Origin: Gemmatimonadota bacterium
Lineage (GTDB): Bacteria; Gemmatimonadota; Gemmatimonadetes; Gemmatimonadales; Gemmatimonadaceae
Assembly: GCA_026387915.1 (NCBI GenBank)
Contig: JAPLKS010000020.1
Location: 1-64,000, forward strand
Reading direction: 5' to 3'
Length of the DNA stretch: 64,000 nucleotides
Below are positions 33,306 to 41,887 of this stretch, in pieces. The notes under the pieces were generated by a model. It worked only from the letters and a program-made list of their open reading frames with translations, was not told the origin of the DNA and did no database searches. Position numbers and translations under genes: made by a program. Position 1 is the first letter of the stretch. Every line of letters starts with the position of its first letter.

Positions 33306-34680
33306 CGGCCGCGTGCGCGGCTGGACCGCCGCGCAAGCCGAACGTCCCGAGCGACGTCAGCACCATCAGCACGGCCACCATCAGATACGCAAAGCCAAAG
33401 CCGGCCGCGCTACCACCGCGCAAATCTGCAATCGCGCCGATCGCCGCCGCCGCGAAGAGCGTCCCGATGGCGGTGGAAATATTGATGAGCCCCTGCGCCG
33501 ATGCGCGGACGCTCGCCGGTGCTTCCTCCAACGCGATCGCGCGCAACGAGCCGCCCACGACAATTCCGATTCCCAACCCAACGGGCATCGACGCCACAAG
33601 AAACAGCGCCAAACCATAGGCCATGATCGCTGAACCGCCGTACCCAACGGCGAGCATCGCAAAACCGATCACGAGGAGGCCCTTCGCCCCAACGCGGTTC
33701 AAGAGTCTCCCCGCACCAATCGAGCCCACCATCGAACACACCACGAGGGGTAACAGTACAAACCCCGCATGCTTCACCGTCACACCGTACGCTTGCGTGG
33801 CGATGGAGGTCAGAAACATCACGCTTCCCATCCCCACGCCGGCACCCATCGCAAGCAGATACACCGTCGCCAACTGCCGGTTCGCGAGCAATAACATCGG
33901 AATCAGTGGCTGTTGCGCTCGACGTTCGATCACCACGAGCAGCACAAGCAGCAGGGCAACCGCGCCAAACAGCCACGGCCATAGCGTCACGCCCGCGAGG
34001 CGATCTAGCACGCGGGTAATCCCCAGCACCAAGGCGCTCAAGGCCGAAAACGTGACAACGATACCCGTCATATCCAGCGGAGGTTGCACCCCTGCAGACT
34101 GATGCGTCGGCAACGCGCGCGCGCCGAGATACAGCACGAGCGCCGCGATGGGAAGATTGAGCAAAAAGATCCAGTGCCAGCTCAGCACCACCATCAACAC
34201 AGAGGCTAACGGTGGTCCGAGCACAAAGGCCATGCCGTGCGTGGCGCCAATCAAACCCAGCGCACGGCCGCGCTCCAGCGGCGGAAATACATCACCCACC
34301 ACAGCGCTGGCCGTCGGCGTAATGCCGCCCGCGCCAATGCCCTGGATGGCGCGGCTCACAAGGATCATCCAAAAACTCGGCGACGCGGCAATTAGCAGTG
34401 ATCCGATGGCAAAAATGCTCACGCTCGCCAAAAACACCGAACGACGACCGTAGCGATCGCTCAGGCTGGCCATCAGCGCCGTGCTGCAGAGCGAAAACAG
34501 CACAAAGACACTCATGACCAACCCCACTTCGCGGTTGTCCACGCCAAAGGTGGCGCGAAGGACCGGAATGGCAGGGCCGACCACGGCTGTATCCAGCGCG
34601 GCCATGAAGACGCCCACAAAAAGCACCGGCATGAGTCGGCGCCGTAGTGAATCCGATTCCGGCCTGACAGTTGCAGCCAT
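33301..34680 (-). CDS. MFS drug-efflux-type transporter (DHA2/EmrB-QacA group)
   Basis: 459 residues with about 14 hydrophobic segments. Signatures: FMAALDTAVVGPAIPVL in helix 1, SDRYGRRSVFL in the first cytoplasmic loop, SRAIQGIGAGGITPTASAVVGD (motif C region) and LGPPLASVLMVVLSWHWIFLLNLP, typical of DHA2 exporters. Start: ATG at 34680 with GGAG at 5-nt spacing. It lies downstream of the NrtR-like regulator on the same strand, 110 bp apart, with a G9 tract (C9 in the mRNA) in the gap. Local control by that regulator is plausible. Confidence 0.9.
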   Translation of the reverse strand: MAATVRPESDSLRRRLMPVLFVGVFMAALDTAVVGPAIPVLRATFGVDNREVGLVMSVFVLFSLCSTALMASLSDRYGRRSVFLASVSIFAIGSLLIAASPSFWMILVSRAIQGIGAGGITPTASAVVGDVFPPLERGRALGLIGATHGMAFVLGPPLASVLMVVLSWHWIFLLNLPIAALVLYLGARALPTHQSAGVQPPLDMTGIVVTFSALSALVLGITRVLDRLAGVTLWPWLFGAVALLLVLLVVIERRAQQPLIPMLLLANRQLATVYLLAMGAGVGMGSVMFLTSIATQAYGVTVKHAGFVLLPLVVCSMVGSIGAGRLLNRVGAKGLLVIGFAMLAVGYGGSAIMAYGLALFLVASMPVGLGIGIVVGGSLRAIALEEAPASVRASAQGLINISTAIGTLFAAAAIGAIADLRGGSAAGFGFAYLMVAVLMVLTSLGTFGLRGGPAAHAAA

Positions 34681-34759
34681 AATGTCTCCAAAACCAACTG
34701 ACGGCGAATCGATCGCAGCGCCACGAACGCATGTCCGCCGAGCACCACGCGGATTGTAC

Positions 34760-34768
34760 GGGGGGGGG
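34760..34768. repeat. G9 homopolymer in the leader of the MFS gene
   Basis: Nine consecutive G's in the 110-bp gap between the regulator and the MFS transporter. Such tracts slip easily during replication, so the length may vary. Confidence 0.8.
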
Positions 34769-34791
34769 AGCTTCTAACTTCGACCAGCTAC

Positions 34792-35481
34792 TCAGCCCAT
34801 GAGGTCGAACCGAACCCCGCGACGGTTCCCGCGGCGCTTCCGCGGCGCATAGCGAAACAGCTGCGCGGGACGGCCCCGTCCTTCACTGCGCCATTCGTCG
34901 GTGGGCTCCACGAGCCATACGGCCTGCAGTGAACGCCGAAAACTGGCCTTATGAACAGGCCGACCGAGCAGCAACTCATACACGTCCTGCAACTCAGAAA
35001 GCGTGAAGGTCGGCGGCAAGAGCCGGAAGGCGATCGGGGCCGTGTCGAGTCGGACGCGGAGCGCCTCGGCGGCGGCGGCAACCAACGCCACGTGACGGGG
35101 TGCCATCGGCGGCAAGTGCTGGCTCGGAAACCAGACCGCGCCCTCACCAAGGCCACGCTCGCGCGCAGCCGTCACCGCCACATAGCCCACAGAAATCGAC
35201 GCGCCCGCTGGGTGACGCTTTTCATCACCGGTCGCGACCACCTGCGTGATCCACGACGGCTTTGCGCCCAGAGCGGTGGTGGCGATTTTCAGGGCGCCGT
35301 CATCCGGCTGCACCCCGGCCACCGACCATCCCCACGGTAGCGTCCATTTTTCGCGCGACCCGTCGGCACTCGGCACCAGCAACACCGACAGTTGTCGGCC
35401 CGCTGGAGCACAAATGACCAGATCGAGGCTCACCGAAGCGGGCTGAGCACCGCGCGTGGAAGATTTTGTGTGGGTACGCAT
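34792..35481 (-). CDS. NrtR-like regulator: degenerate Nudix domain plus winged helix
   Basis: 229 residues. Residues 15-145 follow the Nudix fold (LDLVICAPAG...WTLPWGWSVAGVQPDDGALKIATTALG). The REUxEE core of the Nudix box is replaced by KIATTAL, so hydrolysis is unlikely. Residues 155-225 form a winged helix (FTLSELQDVYELLLGRPVHKASFRRSL...GRGRPAQLFRY), as in NrtR repressors that sense ADP-ribose-type ligands. NrtR usually controls NAD genes, but here the linked gene is a drug-type MFS exporter. A TTGACA promoter lies just upstream. Confidence 0.78.
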   Translation of the reverse strand: MRTHTKSSTRGAQPASVSLDLVICAPAGRQLSVLLVPSADGSREKWTLPWGWSVAGVQPDDGALKIATTALGAKPSWITQVVATGDEKRHPAGASISVGYVAVTAARERGLGEGAVWFPSQHLPPMAPRHVALVAAAAEALRVRLDTAPIAFRLLPPTFTLSELQDVYELLLGRPVHKASFRRSLQAVWLVEPTDEWRSEGRGRPAQLFRYAPRKRRGNRRGVRFDLMG

Positions 35482-35490
35482 CGCGCGCGC

Positions 35491-35519
35491 AATTAGTAGC
35501 TCGGTGAAACTATTGTCAA
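35491..35519 (-). promoter_or_regulatory. Promoter of the NrtR-like gene
   Basis: On the minus strand, TTGACA (35519-35514) is followed after 15-16 bp by TACTAAT (35498-35492). The predicted start of transcription lies only a few bases before the ATG at 35481, so the mRNA is nearly leaderless. The rest of the gap 35520-35601 shows nothing else. Confidence 0.55.
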
Positions 35520-35601
35520 GCCACTGTCACGACGCCAGCACTCTGCCAATTCGTCGCGTCGATATTCCGTACGGTGGCGGCGATGCGTCGGCCGCGCAAC
35601 G

Positions 35602-35880
35602 TCAGTACTGAATCGTACCCTGTTTGGTCGTATCGACGTCGTCCGCAGCGCCCGCCTTGAATAAAAAGGCATCCATGTTGCGCGTCAGAAACTGTCGCGC
35701 CTGAGGATCCATGACGTTGAGCCCGTAGTGGTTGATCAACATGGTCTGCTGCTGTAACCACGCGCCCCAGCACTCGCGGCAGGTGCCCTCGAGCACGCGC
35801 GCGCCGATCGCGCCGGGAAAGGGCGCTCGGTCGAATGCATCCTTCTCTTTGCCACACCGCGCGCAGGTGATCGTCGCCAT
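35602..35880 (-). CDS. Fe(II)-trafficking / oxidative-damage protection protein, YggX-like
   Basis: 92 residues from the ATG at 35880. An upstream in-frame ATG at 35943 adds 21 residues absent from the family. The CARCGKEKDAFDRAPFPG start is YggX-like and provides a conserved Cys. GTCRECWGAWLQQQTMLINHYGLN and DPQARQFLTRNMDAFLF complete the family pattern. It protects Fe-S proteins and takes part in iron handling in enteric bacteria. The extra CxxC pairs (CARC, CREC) give four cysteines, more than the usual one, so metal binding may differ. Confidence 0.85.
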   Translation of the reverse strand: MATITCARCGKEKDAFDRAPFPGAIGARVLEGTCRECWGAWLQQQTMLINHYGLNVMDPQARQFLTRNMDAFLFKAGAADDVDTTKQGTIQY

Positions 35881-36074
35881 TGAAACCGAACCCTCTCGCA
35901 CGGAGGCCGTGCGCACCAAAACGGAAAGGAAACATCGCCACACACCGTCTCACAAACGACAGACGGCCCGGAGTGCAGTAGCCGCCGAGCCGATGCAGAA
36001 AAGTAGTTCCGTGGCTGAGCCACAGCCACTCCTCGCCGCCGTCCTGAACCCGGCCACCGCGCTATTTTCTACGC

Positions 36075-37082
36075 ATGACCTCGCCGCTCGACCGCCCAGC
36101 ACACCATGCGGCACCGCGTGGATTTCGAAACCCATGGCCAGGGCCGCCCATTCGGGGGCTCGGATCCATGCTGCGCTGGATGTTCCAGCGGCTGCTCCGC
36201 GGGCGGCTGGGCTTTTCGGCGACTGGAACCGCGCCGGCCTTGGCGAGCGCGGATGTCCGGCACCCAGCGGCCGGCACAGGCGACTGCCACGTCACCTGGA
36301 TCGGACACTCGAGCTTTCTCATACAAGTGGACGGGCTGAACATTCTCACCGACCCCGTCTGGGGTGATCGCGCGTCCCCTGTCTCGTGGGCAGGACCGCG
36401 GCGCCTCGTGCCACCGGGGCTTTCACTCGATGCACTGCCGCGCATCGATCTCGTGCTGCAGTCGCACGACCACTACGACCATTTCTGCGACGCCACCGTG
36501 CGCGCCCTCGCCGCGCGCCACCCCAATGCACGCTGGCTCGCACCGCTCGGCGTCGCGGCACAACTGCGCGCGCGCGGCGTGACTCAAGTGAGCGAACACG
36601 ATTGGCACCAGTCGGTGACCGCCTGCGGAGCAACCGCTACGGCAGTTCCGGCCGCGCATTTCTCCGGCCGCACCATGGCGTCACGCAACCAGACCCTCTG
36701 GTGCGGGTGGGTGCTCAAGACGGCGCGGCACCACATCTATTTTGTTGGCGATACTGGCCATCACCCAGAGTTCGACGCCATCGGCCAACAACACGGTCCG
36801 TTTGACGTCGTGCTCGTGCCGATCGGCGCCTACGATCCGCGCTGGTTCATGCGCCCCGTGCACGTCGATCCCGAAGAAGCCGTGCAGCTGTTTGACACCG
36901 TAGCGGGCCGCGTCGACAGCGTCATGATTGCGATGCACTGGGGCACCTTCGTGCTCACCGATGAGCCGGTGGACGAGCCCCCGCGCCGTACGCGCGCCGC
37001 CTGGGACGCGAAGGGACGTGACCCTTCATACTTATGGATTATGCGGCCCGGCGAGACCAGGACCGAGCAGGCGCGCGCTTAG
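36075..37082 (+). CDS. MBL-fold metal-dependent hydrolase (NAPE-PLD/UlaG-like)
   Basis: 335 residues. The core begins CHVTWIGHSSFLIQVDGLNILTDPVWGDRASP. The metal motif LQSHDHYDHFC (HxHxDH) is near residue 131, later ligands appear in PAAHFSGRT and FVGDTGHHPEF, and the final His is in IAMHWGTFVLTDEP. The overall order matches the N-acylphosphatidylethanolamine-phospholipase-D-like branch of the metallo-beta-lactamase fold. TATTTT lies 6 nt before the ATG with no Shine-Dalgarno. The stop overlaps the stop of the opposing hydrolase gene. Substrate unknown. Confidence 0.87.
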   Translation: MTSPLDRPAHHAAPRGFRNPWPGPPIRGLGSMLRWMFQRLLRGRLGFSATGTAPALASADVRHPAAGTGDCHVTWIGHSSFLIQVDGLNILTDPVWGDRASPVSWAGPRRLVPPGLSLDALPRIDLVLQSHDHYDHFCDATVRALAARHPNARWLAPLGVAAQLRARGVTQVSEHDWHQSVTACGATATAVPAAHFSGRTMASRNQTLWCGWVLKTARHHIYFVGDTGHHPEFDAIGQQHGPFDVVLVPIGAYDPRWFMRPVHVDPEEAVQLFDTVAGRVDSVMIAMHWGTFVLTDEPVDEPPRRTRAAWDAKGRDPSYLWIMRPGETRTEQARA

Positions 37083-37993
37083 GCCAGCCGGCTTTCCAGC
37101 CAGTCCGCGGCTTGGCGCTCCAGCGCTTCGTGTCCGAAATCCACCGTGATGACGTGCCCGGCCCCAGTCGTCCACACGAGCGTCTTGTCCGCCGATCCAA
37201 GGCGCGCAAACGCTTCCTCCGCCGCGGACGGGGGAATGCGATTGTCTTCGCGCGATTGCATCATCAACACGGGTTGTCGCACGTCAGGGAGTACGCGACG
37301 CGCCAACCGCAGCACGTAGGCAAGTTGTGCGAGTAGCCGAGGCGTGGAACGACCGTAGGAGATCATCGAGGCCGCGGCCACGCGATCGTGCACGGAATGC
37401 TGACCGCCGCTCGCCATGTACCGACTGGCGAGCGCCGCGATTGGCGAAAACAACGAGAGCAGACGCAACGGCCACGCCGCGTGCAGAAATGGGGCGAATC
37501 CAACAATCGCTTTCACTTTGGGATGACGCGCCGCCAAAATCACCGCGATCGCGCCTCCCATCGACAGGCCGCCAACGGCCACCTCCGCGTGCTCTGCCAA
37601 CGCCTCATGGAGTTCACGACGCGCCGCGGCGATCCACTCTTCCGCATGTGATGCGGCGAATGCCTGCAACGTGCGACCGTGTCCAGGGAGCAGCGGAACC
37701 CGAACACTCCAGCCGCGCGCGTGCATTTCACGCGCAACGCCCGCCAGCGCCTGCGGCGAGTCGTTGTACCCGTGCAGCAACACTATCGCCCCGTGCCGCG
37801 TGCCCGTGAGCCGAATCGATTCCGCGCCCACAATGATGCCGTCCGCATCGCGCGTAAACCGTGCCTCAAACGCCCGTTCTGCACGCTCACCGGCGCGACG
37901 GCGAATCCGCCACCAGACGGTCGCCGCGGTGAATGCCGTCAACACGCCAAGTACTTTCACCGTCGGCGAGACCGCTGCTGTCAGGTCGAACAT
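37079..37993 (-). CDS. Alpha/beta-hydrolase (carboxylesterase / monoglyceride-lipase-like)
   Basis: 304 residues. An N-terminal membrane anchor (VKVLGVLTAFTAATVWW) precedes the alpha/beta-hydrolase core. The oxyanion loop region is IVLLHGYNDSP, the nucleophile elbow is VGGLSMGGAIAV (Ser near residue 142), the acidic residue is in MQSREDNRIPP and the His in TTGAGHVITVDFG. It resembles EstD/monoacylglycerol-lipase types acting on small esters. ATG at 37993 forms a TGATG overlap with the stop of the upstream glycosyltransferase, so the two are translationally coupled. A GTG at 37996 is an alternative start. Confidence 0.88.
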   Translation of the reverse strand: MFDLTAAVSPTVKVLGVLTAFTAATVWWRIRRRAGERAERAFEARFTRDADGIIVGAESIRLTGTRHGAIVLLHGYNDSPQALAGVAREMHARGWSVRVPLLPGHGRTLQAFAASHAEEWIAAARRELHEALAEHAEVAVGGLSMGGAIAVILAARHPKVKAIVGFAPFLHAAWPLRLLSLFSPIAALASRYMASGGQHSVHDRVAAASMISYGRSTPRLLAQLAYVLRLARRVLPDVRQPVLMMQSREDNRIPPSAAEEAFARLGSADKTLVWTTGAGHVITVDFGHEALERQAADWLESRLA

Positions 37994-38790
37994 CACGGCG
38001 CTCGGTGTTGTGCGACGCCACGCTCACACACACGGCGTCCGCTCGCAATCGTTTCAAGCAATTGCTCGTGTTGGCCCGCCACCGCCGCCGCGGACGCACG
38101 ACGGTGCTCGAGGTGAAACGCCACAGCGAGGAATTTCAGATTCCTCCGGCGAACACCACTATTTTGAAGTCGCGCCGCGAGCTCCGGATCTTCACGTCCC
38201 CATCCCTCAAAGGCCTCGTTCCATCCGTTCACCGCGAACAGATTCGATTTCCAAAACGACACGTTGCACCCGCGCGTTCGCTTAATGGCGTCTCGCGGTC
38301 CGCGTACGAGTCCGGCCAGCAATGGCGCGTGAATGGCGTTGATGCGGTTCCGAACGCCGGCTGCAAACACCGGATGCGAAGGAATCTCCTGCTGCGCGAT
38401 GCAACGCGCCGTCAGTGCCTCACTGAGCATGACGCGGCTTCCCTGCAGATACCACCCGGGCGCCGCACACCGCATATGCGACGCCACGAATTCCGGATGC
38501 AGCAGTATGTCGCCGTCCACCTGAATGACATAGTCGCCCGCCGCGTGAGCGAGCGCTTCGTTCAGGATGCGCGTTTTCCGAAAGCCCTCATCCGGTTGCC
38601 AATAGTGGCGCAGTGGAACCGGAAAGGTGGACTGGGCCGCACGCACCAAAGCCGCGGTGTCGTCACGCGACCCGTCATCGGCAATGAGCACTTCCAGCGG
38701 CAGCACCCGCTGACGGCGCACCGTCGCGAGAACCGCCGCCAAAGCGGTCGGCCAATTATAGGTCGAGATCAGCAACGACGGTTGAATCAT
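37993..38790 (-). CDS. Glycosyltransferase family 2 (galactosyltransferase-7C type), copy 1
   Basis: 265 residues. SLLISTYNWPTALAAVL starts the GT-A fold. VLIADDGSRDDT and YVIQVDGDILLHPEF (DGD metal site) follow. The C-terminal GCNVSFWKSNLFAVNGWNEAFEGWGREDPELAARL has the acceptor-binding pattern of galactosyltransferase-type GT2 enzymes (GWGxEDxEL). It is a clear paralogue of the next gene (38839-39660), with identical blocks such as PLEVLIADDGSRDDT. Probably surface-glycan synthesis. Confidence 0.9.
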   Translation of the reverse strand: MIQPSLLISTYNWPTALAAVLATVRRQRVLPLEVLIADDGSRDDTAALVRAAQSTFPVPLRHYWQPDEGFRKTRILNEALAHAAGDYVIQVDGDILLHPEFVASHMRCAAPGWYLQGSRVMLSEALTARCIAQQEIPSHPVFAAGVRNRINAIHAPLLAGLVRGPRDAIKRTRGCNVSFWKSNLFAVNGWNEAFEGWGREDPELAARLQNSGVRRRNLKFLAVAFHLEHRRASAAAVAGQHEQLLETIASGRRVCERGVAQHRAP

Positions 38791-38838
38791 CTACGTCCCG
38801 TGTGGTGATGCAACGGCTGCGCCCTTCCCGTTCGCGAG

Positions 38839-39660
38839 CTAACCGCGACGCTCCGACTCGATCGCGGCGTCGATGTATTGATCCACCCCTCTCGTACACC
38901 GCACCAACCGATCTCGCTGCGTCTGCTCGAGAATCCCCTGATTGCGTCCCACCGATGCCTGCGAACGCTCCGCGTGGTACAGATGCCAAGCGACGGCTCT
39001 GAACTTCAGATTGCGGCGACGAACACCCGCGTTGGCCAACCGAGCCGCCAGTTCGTTGTCCTCTCGCCCCCACCCTTCCAGCGCCTCATTATATCCGTTC
39101 ACACGAAGTAGATCATCGCGCCAGAATGCCATGTGGCATCCCCGAATTCGAACGTGGGGATCAGACGCGCCGCGCACGAATCGCGACAGGGCTGGCACGC
39201 GCACGCCATTAAGTCGGTTGTGAATACCCGCGGAAAACGGTCCCACCACAAGACGCTCCGCTGCCAAACAGCGACGCGTCTGCGCCTCGCCAATCATCGC
39301 GCGACTCCCCTGCACCCACCACCCACGGCGCGCCGACATGCGATGGTCGCGCACAAATGCCGAGTGCACGAGAATGTCGCCGTCGAGCTGCACCACGTAG
39401 TCACCCTGCGACGCTGCGATAGCCTTGTTGCGGATGGCTGCGAGCCGAAATCCGGTGTCGTCGTGCCAAATATGTCGCAAGGGCACTGGGAACCGCCGCG
39501 CTTCTCGTTCGACGAGATCGCGCGTGTCGTCACGCGACCCATCGTCCGCGATGAGCACCTCCAGCGGCGCCTCATCCTGTTCACGCAAGGCACGGAGGAC
39601 GGCCGCCAGTGCCTCCGGCCAGTTGTACGTCGCCACGATCACGCTGATGCGCAACGTCAA
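38839..39660 (-). CDS. Glycosyltransferase family 2 (galactosyltransferase-7C type), copy 2
   Basis: 273 residues with the same architecture as its downstream neighbour: SVIVATYNWPEALAAVLRAL, VLIADDGSRDDTRDL, YVVQLDGDILVHSAF and AFWRDDLLRVNGYNEALEGWGREDNELAARL. The start is a TTG at 39660, since no ATG or GTG precedes the conserved strand. A C-terminal tail of about 25 residues is unique to this copy. Tandem duplication followed by divergence is the simplest history; the two may add different sugars to the same glycan. Confidence 0.88.
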   Translation of the reverse strand: MTLRISVIVATYNWPEALAAVLRALREQDEAPLEVLIADDGSRDDTRDLVEREARRFPVPLRHIWHDDTGFRLAAIRNKAIAASQGDYVVQLDGDILVHSAFVRDHRMSARRGWWVQGSRAMIGEAQTRRCLAAERLVVGPFSAGIHNRLNGVRVPALSRFVRGASDPHVRIRGCHMAFWRDDLLRVNGYNEALEGWGREDNELAARLANAGVRRRNLKFRAVAWHLYHAERSQASVGRNQGILEQTQRDRLVRCTRGVDQYIDAAIESERRG

Positions 39661-39694
39661 GCACCGTTATGGAAAAGAACTGGCAAATCAATAA

Positions 39695-41800
39695 TCACGG
39701 TTGCAGCGCTGCGCGCGCGGCGAGAATCGCCGACGTCGCCGCATCGAACCGTGACGCGAGATCGGTAATTTCCTGACGAGCGATTTCCGCGCTTCCCACA
39801 CGAATCGCTTCATTCACCGACGGAAACACCATATTCGCGTAGCCGTTGTTCTCATCCGCGGCATAAATCAGGTTTCGGAACCACGGACGCGTTCGGAGCC
39901 CCTGCGGACGCGTCATCGCGCGCTCCACTTGGAGGAGCGCCGCATTGCCGCGCCGCAACACGGCGTTATCAACACCGCGAAGCAGCGCCGCGTCCCGTGC
40001 CGAAGCATAGGACTGTGCCGCACGCTCCATGCGATCAATAGCCTCGGCGAGTCCGTCTGTCGACAACGTCATACGCATCGCAGCCGCAGCCTTCGTCAGC
40101 GCCGGCACATACCGACGCATCGTGCGCGCGTACTCCACATAGTCGTACGGCAATATGTCGGCGTTGGCGGCGCGCATCACCATCCCCGCGGCAATCCGGG
40201 CAGCGGTCGCGTGATACTTGAACCCGGGATCACCAAACTTTTCCATCCATTCGTATGTGTCGTACAGCGAGTGATACACCCCGCCGCCGCCGCCGAATCC
40301 CCACTCAGCGATCGGAATTCCCAAATGATTATAGAATCCGGCAAAGTCCGATCCGCCACCCGGATCTCCCATCGTCGGCTCCTGCCCATCCGCTAGGCGC
40401 GTCGCGGCACGCCATTTGTCATAGACACTCTGGCCAGAACCATCTGGCGCCGGCACGGTGGTCGCGACATCGCGCAACAGCTGACGCAGCGACGGTGAAC
40501 CGCCTCCGCCGAATGCAGCGCCCTGCGCCGCCACATCCTGATTGAAGTACGCCACGGCGCCCTTCATCAAACGCAGACTGTCGTCCTCCACATACTCCGT
40601 GCTGCCGATCAGTCCCCACTCCTCCGCATCCCACGTCGCAAAGAGAATGGTGCGACGCGGTTTCCATCCCGCTTTCATCTGCTCAGACACCGCGCGTGCC
40701 GCCTCGAGCACGCTCACCGTGCCACTGACATTATCTGCCGCACCCGGGCCCCACGCATCTCGGTGCGAACCAATGATCACCATCTCGTCAGGAAACTCCG
40801 TCCCCCGAATAATCCCAAAGGTGTCCCAGATCGCCTTGAATGCTTTCGTTGCCGTGTCTGTCACCGTCTTCACACGCGCGCGCACGGGGCCGGGACCCAC
40901 GTGATAGCGGAACGACATTCCGCCCTGCCAACCGGCAGGAATCGCAGCGCCTCGCACACCCTGCATCAACTCGGCGGCATTCGCGTAGCCAATTGGAATC
41001 ACCGGGATGTGCGGCACATCCATTTGCGCCAGCGGAATACGGGCCGCACCCGGACGGCTCGCATAGCCGGGTGTGCTCGGATCTCCGTCGCCATTCATCA
41101 CGCTGCCGCGCTGAATTCCCTGCGGCGGACGCATCGGCCCCTCGGGGTACACGTCGCCGCGCACAAACCCATCATCCTGTGGATCGGAATAGATCAGTAG
41201 CGCCGCCGCGCCATGTTTTTCCGCCTCACGCGCTTTGATGCCGCGAAAACTGCGGCCGTATCGCGCCATCACGATCTTCCCGCGCACGCTCACGCCAAGG
41301 GAATCGAGCGTGAGATAGTCTTCAATGAGACCGTAGTTCACATACACGACGTCGCCCGTCACATCGCCCGCGCCGCCGTATCCGTTGATCGGTGGCGTTT
41401 CGGGATACGCTGCGGACGACGCATCACCGGCGACGGGCCCTTCCTTGAGGTTTAACTCCACCGGAAGCGGCGACACCCGCCACACGCGCGCTTCTAATAG
41501 ATGCGGCATCCAGACGTCATACGTGCGCACTTCCGTCTCGAGCCCCATCGCTTTCATCTGCGCGATGACATAATCGCGGGTGCGCGCCTGACCGGGTGTC
41601 CCGCTGACGTGCGGACCGTCAGACATCGCCTTCGAGTGCGCCGACGCTTTCGCCGCATCGGGGCGGGCAATCGCCGCTTGCTCCGCTGCGCGCTCACGTG
41701 CGGCACTCGCTGGCGTGTACCCGGGAGTCCCCTGAGCACCGAGCACGCCCTGGATCATTCCGGTCAATACAATGCTGCCCATCCAATGCACGGCGCGCAC
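39695..41800 (-). CDS. M28-family zinc peptidase, glutamate-carboxypeptidase-II-like
   Basis: About 701 residues. Start chosen: GTG at 41800 with GAGGAG 6 nt upstream, which begins a signal peptide (HWMGSIVLTGMIQGVLGAQ). The protease-associated (PA) domain sits near residues 130-300 (GKIVMARYGRSFRGIKAREAEKHGAAALLIYSDP). The M28 core carries the zinc ligands in IIGSHRDAWGPGAADNVSG and FATWDAEEWGLIGSTEY. A C-terminal transferrin-receptor-like dimerisation domain follows. GCPII-like enzymes cleave C-terminal acidic residues; secretion to the periplasm or outside is expected. Confidence 0.92.
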   Translation of the reverse strand: MRAVHWMGSIVLTGMIQGVLGAQGTPGYTPASAARERAAEQAAIARPDAAKASAHSKAMSDGPHVSGTPGQARTRDYVIAQMKAMGLETEVRTYDVWMPHLLEARVWRVSPLPVELNLKEGPVAGDASSAAYPETPPINGYGGAGDVTGDVVYVNYGLIEDYLTLDSLGVSVRGKIVMARYGRSFRGIKAREAEKHGAAALLIYSDPQDDGFVRGDVYPEGPMRPPQGIQRGSVMNGDGDPSTPGYASRPGAARIPLAQMDVPHIPVIPIGYANAAELMQGVRGAAIPAGWQGGMSFRYHVGPGPVRARVKTVTDTATKAFKAIWDTFGIIRGTEFPDEMVIIGSHRDAWGPGAADNVSGTVSVLEAARAVSEQMKAGWKPRRTILFATWDAEEWGLIGSTEYVEDDSLRLMKGAVAYFNQDVAAQGAAFGGGGSPSLRQLLRDVATTVPAPDGSGQSVYDKWRAATRLADGQEPTMGDPGGGSDFAGFYNHLGIPIAEWGFGGGGGVYHSLYDTYEWMEKFGDPGFKYHATAARIAAGMVMRAANADILPYDYVEYARTMRRYVPALTKAAAAMRMTLSTDGLAEAIDRMERAAQSYASARDAALLRGVDNAVLRRGNAALLQVERAMTRPQGLRTRPWFRNLIYAADENNGYANMVFPSVNEAIRVGSAEIARQEITDLASRFDAATSAILAARAALQP

Positions 41801-41887
41801 GTGGTGCTCCTCGAAGTTGGAATGGGCGCGGTCGCCCCACGCGACAGTGCCCTGCGGACTCAGATGCCCGTACCGCAACGTCCTAAA

